Source of the DNA: Eonycteris spelaea
Taxonomy: Eukaryota > Chordata > Mammalia > Chiroptera > Pteropodidae
Assembly (NCBI GenBank): GCA_003508835.1
Contig: PUFA01000003.1
Coordinates: 14,423,501-14,487,500 of the forward strand
Length of the DNA: 64,000 nt
Direction: 5' to 3'
In this document: positions 60,441-64,000 of the stretch, in pieces
Layout of the letters: each line of letters opens with the position of its first letter
How positions within the stretch are numbered: position 1 is the first letter of the stretch
Position numbers and translations under genes: made by a program
The notes under the pieces: model-generated
What the model saw: the letters and a program-made list of their open reading frames with translations, nothing else
Databases searched by the model: none
Told to the model about the DNA's origin: nothing

Positions 60441-60790
60441 GTCTGATGCTTTGGAAATTTATATGTAACCCTAACATAAGTATGCTTATGAAACACTTTT
60501 ACACATCTGCATTTATTAGTATAATATATACAGAATTAAGAAAATTATGGTATCAGCAGGCTGAGTGATAGCACATATGCAGTTCTAGATTTCCTCTGGC
60601 TCATTATATGAAAGAAAGTAATGTGTGTTTGACATGTAGTTACTTGAAAAATATCTATGCCTCAAATGTTTGTTGAAGGGTCTTTATTTAAGTAGTATAG
60701 AAATAATTCTATGTGTAGTTTAAAACCCCATAAAACAGGTACTTTTTATTATTGTAGAAATACTAAGACCAGTACTTAAATCAGTATAAT

Positions 60791-60804
60791 GAGGACAGAC
60801 TTTT
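60791..60804. repeat. Left target-site duplication
   Basis: GAGGACAGACTTTT, exact partner at 61187-61200. Confidence 0.9.
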
Positions 60805-61186
60805 TTTTTAATTTTTATTTTTCAATTGGAGTTGACATTCAATATTATATTAGTTTCAGTTGTATCATAGTGGTTGCAAATTTCTATTATTTACTAAGTG
60901 ATCCCCTCAATTAGTCAAGGACCCACCCACCTGGCACTATATATAGTTATTACAGTATTATTGACTATTTCCTTTGCTGTTTTTCACATCCCTGTGACTG
61001 TTTTGTAACTACCAATCTGTATTTCTTAATCCCTTCACCTTTTTTACCCAGCCCCTTAACTCCCTTTCTGTCTGGGCAATCACCAGTTTATCCTCTGTAT
61101 CTACGAATCTGTTTCTCTTTTGTTTGTTTATTTTGTTCTTTAGACTCCTCACATAATTGAAATCATATGATATTTGTCTTTCTCTG
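60805..61186 (-). mobile_element. 5'-truncated L1 insertion with perfect target-site duplication
   Basis: Reverse-sense L1 3' UTR: T-run (poly(A) on the minus strand), 'caattggagttgacattcaatattatattagtttcag', 'tagttattacagtattattgactatttcc', 'ttaatcccttcacc', 'caccagtttatcctctgtatctacgaatctg', ending near the ORF2/3' UTR boundary ('cataattgaaatcatatgatatttgtctttctctg'). It is bounded on both sides by GAGGACAGACTTTT. It shares its family with 22272-22605 and looks the least decayed of the window's L1 copies. It lies in intron 6, antisense to PIK3C3. Confidence 0.9.
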
Positions 61187-61200
61187 GAGGACAGACTTTT
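61187..61200. repeat. Right target-site duplication
   Basis: GAGGACAGACTTTT, partner of 60791-60804. Confidence 0.9.
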
Positions 61201-63189
<1,989 letters not shown>

Positions 63190-63327
63190 TGAGATTTTTA
63201 TAAGAAATTTTAACATGTAAAAATAAAGTCAGGATAGTACAGTGTTGGGAAACCATTTTATTTGGATTATTGAAAGAGCTGGGGAATGTGGTCTTGAAAT
63301 GAGGACTTGGGGGATTTGTTCAAGGCA

Positions 63328-63423
63328 GGGTTGCTACAAACCTTTAATGTAAAAAAAAACCCCCAAACCCTTGATATCTCCCAGGTTCAATAAAGCAAAG
63401 AGTAATAAGACGAGGTATGCCTG
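63328..63423. mobile_element. Tigger1 end fragment
   Basis: 'gggttgctacaaacctttaatgtaaaaaaa' to 'caataaagcaaagagtaataagacgaggtatgcctg' is the terminal about 95 bp of Tigger1, followed by TA (63424-63425). The other end of the element is not present nearby. Confidence 0.85.
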
Positions 63424-63425
63424 TA

Positions 63426-64000
63426 TTTGAAAGATTATTATAAATTGTACAGAAGGAGAATTAGTTTTTACCAGGATATAACACTAGGATCAGTGGATGA
63501 AAATTTTAGGGAAACTGAATTGGTTGTAAAATATGGAAGATCACTGTAGCTACTAAAACTATTCAATTTGAATCATAACGTCTGGATGATTTTGAGATAC
63601 CTGTCTGTTGAATTTTTGAGATGATAACTCATGGGTGTGAAAGAATAAGAATTCCTGCTTTACAACAGATGTTTAATTAGATGACTTTAGATTTAGAAAG
63701 TTTGAGGCGAAAAAATTCTTTTAGCAGCACAATAGACACCGTCATATTCATACTTATAATTCATTCACATCACTCTGAACTATTTCATTTTTATTTTATG
63801 CATTTCTAATTAGATTAGTAACCTTCTTAATCAAACCAAAGTAGATTAAAAGTTTCACATTGAAAAATGAAAACACGATGACTGAGGTAAGTATCGGTCA
63901 TTAATGCAGGAAGTGATGACTGATGGCCAAACAGCAGAGGGAGAGGTAGGAAAAAAAAAGTATAAAAAGATAGAATAAAAAAAGTCACTTGGGAATCTTT
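63426..64000. other. PIK3C3 intron 7, partial
   Basis: No feature recognised up to the window edge. Confidence 0.5.

Overview
The window is nuclear DNA of a placental mammal: AT-rich, dominated by decayed L1, L2, MIR, MaLR and Tigger repeats, with one spliced gene read left to right. Three L1 3' ends (about 22.3 kb, 33.1-33.5 kb and 60.8-61.2 kb) look like those I associate with bats. No primate Alu, rodent B1/B2, carnivore SINEC, ruminant BovB or vesper-bat VES copy was seen. A bat of a lineage without VES SINEs is therefore my best guess, but only a moderate one.

Bases 1-24,700 are a gene desert. They hold an L1 3' end at the left edge, an L1 5' part (UTR plus ORF1 region) at 5.1-6.35 kb, compound microsatellites, a decayed processed pseudogene resembling AP3S2 at 9.6 kb, HAL1/L1 debris at 10.4-11.3 kb, several Tigger-type DNA transposons (12.4, 17.0, 18.9 and 21.8 kb), a MaLR LTR at 16.4 kb and a probable solo LTR at 19.8-20.2 kb.

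From about 24.7 kb the window holds the promoter and first seven coding exons of PIK3C3 (VPS34, the class III phosphatidylinositol 3-kinase), + strand: 25012-25079, 28158-28345, 32458-32600, 39969-40098, 57993-58079, 59931-60025 and 62980-63051. Together they encode about residues 1-262 of a protein of about 887, that is the N-terminus, the whole C2 domain and the start of the linker. The helical and kinase domains lie beyond the right edge. The promoter is CpG-rich and TATA-less, and carries a 37-bp tandem duplication of a YY1/TISU plus NRF1-like module that places two ATGs upstream of the main start.

Exons 2, 3 and 6 each lack one base relative to the conserved reading frame, each in a short homopolymer, while the remaining codons are almost unchanged. 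Consensus indel errors are the likeliest cause, but a literal translation of this sequence is broken.

The introns carry most of the other structure: an antisense 5S rRNA retropseudogene with target-site duplication (intron 1); a twin-primed, 5'-inverted L1 with target-site duplication (intron 3); an inverted-plus-direct local duplication suggesting template switching, hAT and Tigger elements, two antisense LTRs, an MLT1 LTR and a 2.2-kb L1 fragment (intron 4); and a clean 5'-truncated L1 with a perfect 14-bp target-site duplication (intron 6). No tRNA gene, CRISPR array or second intact protein-coding gene was found.
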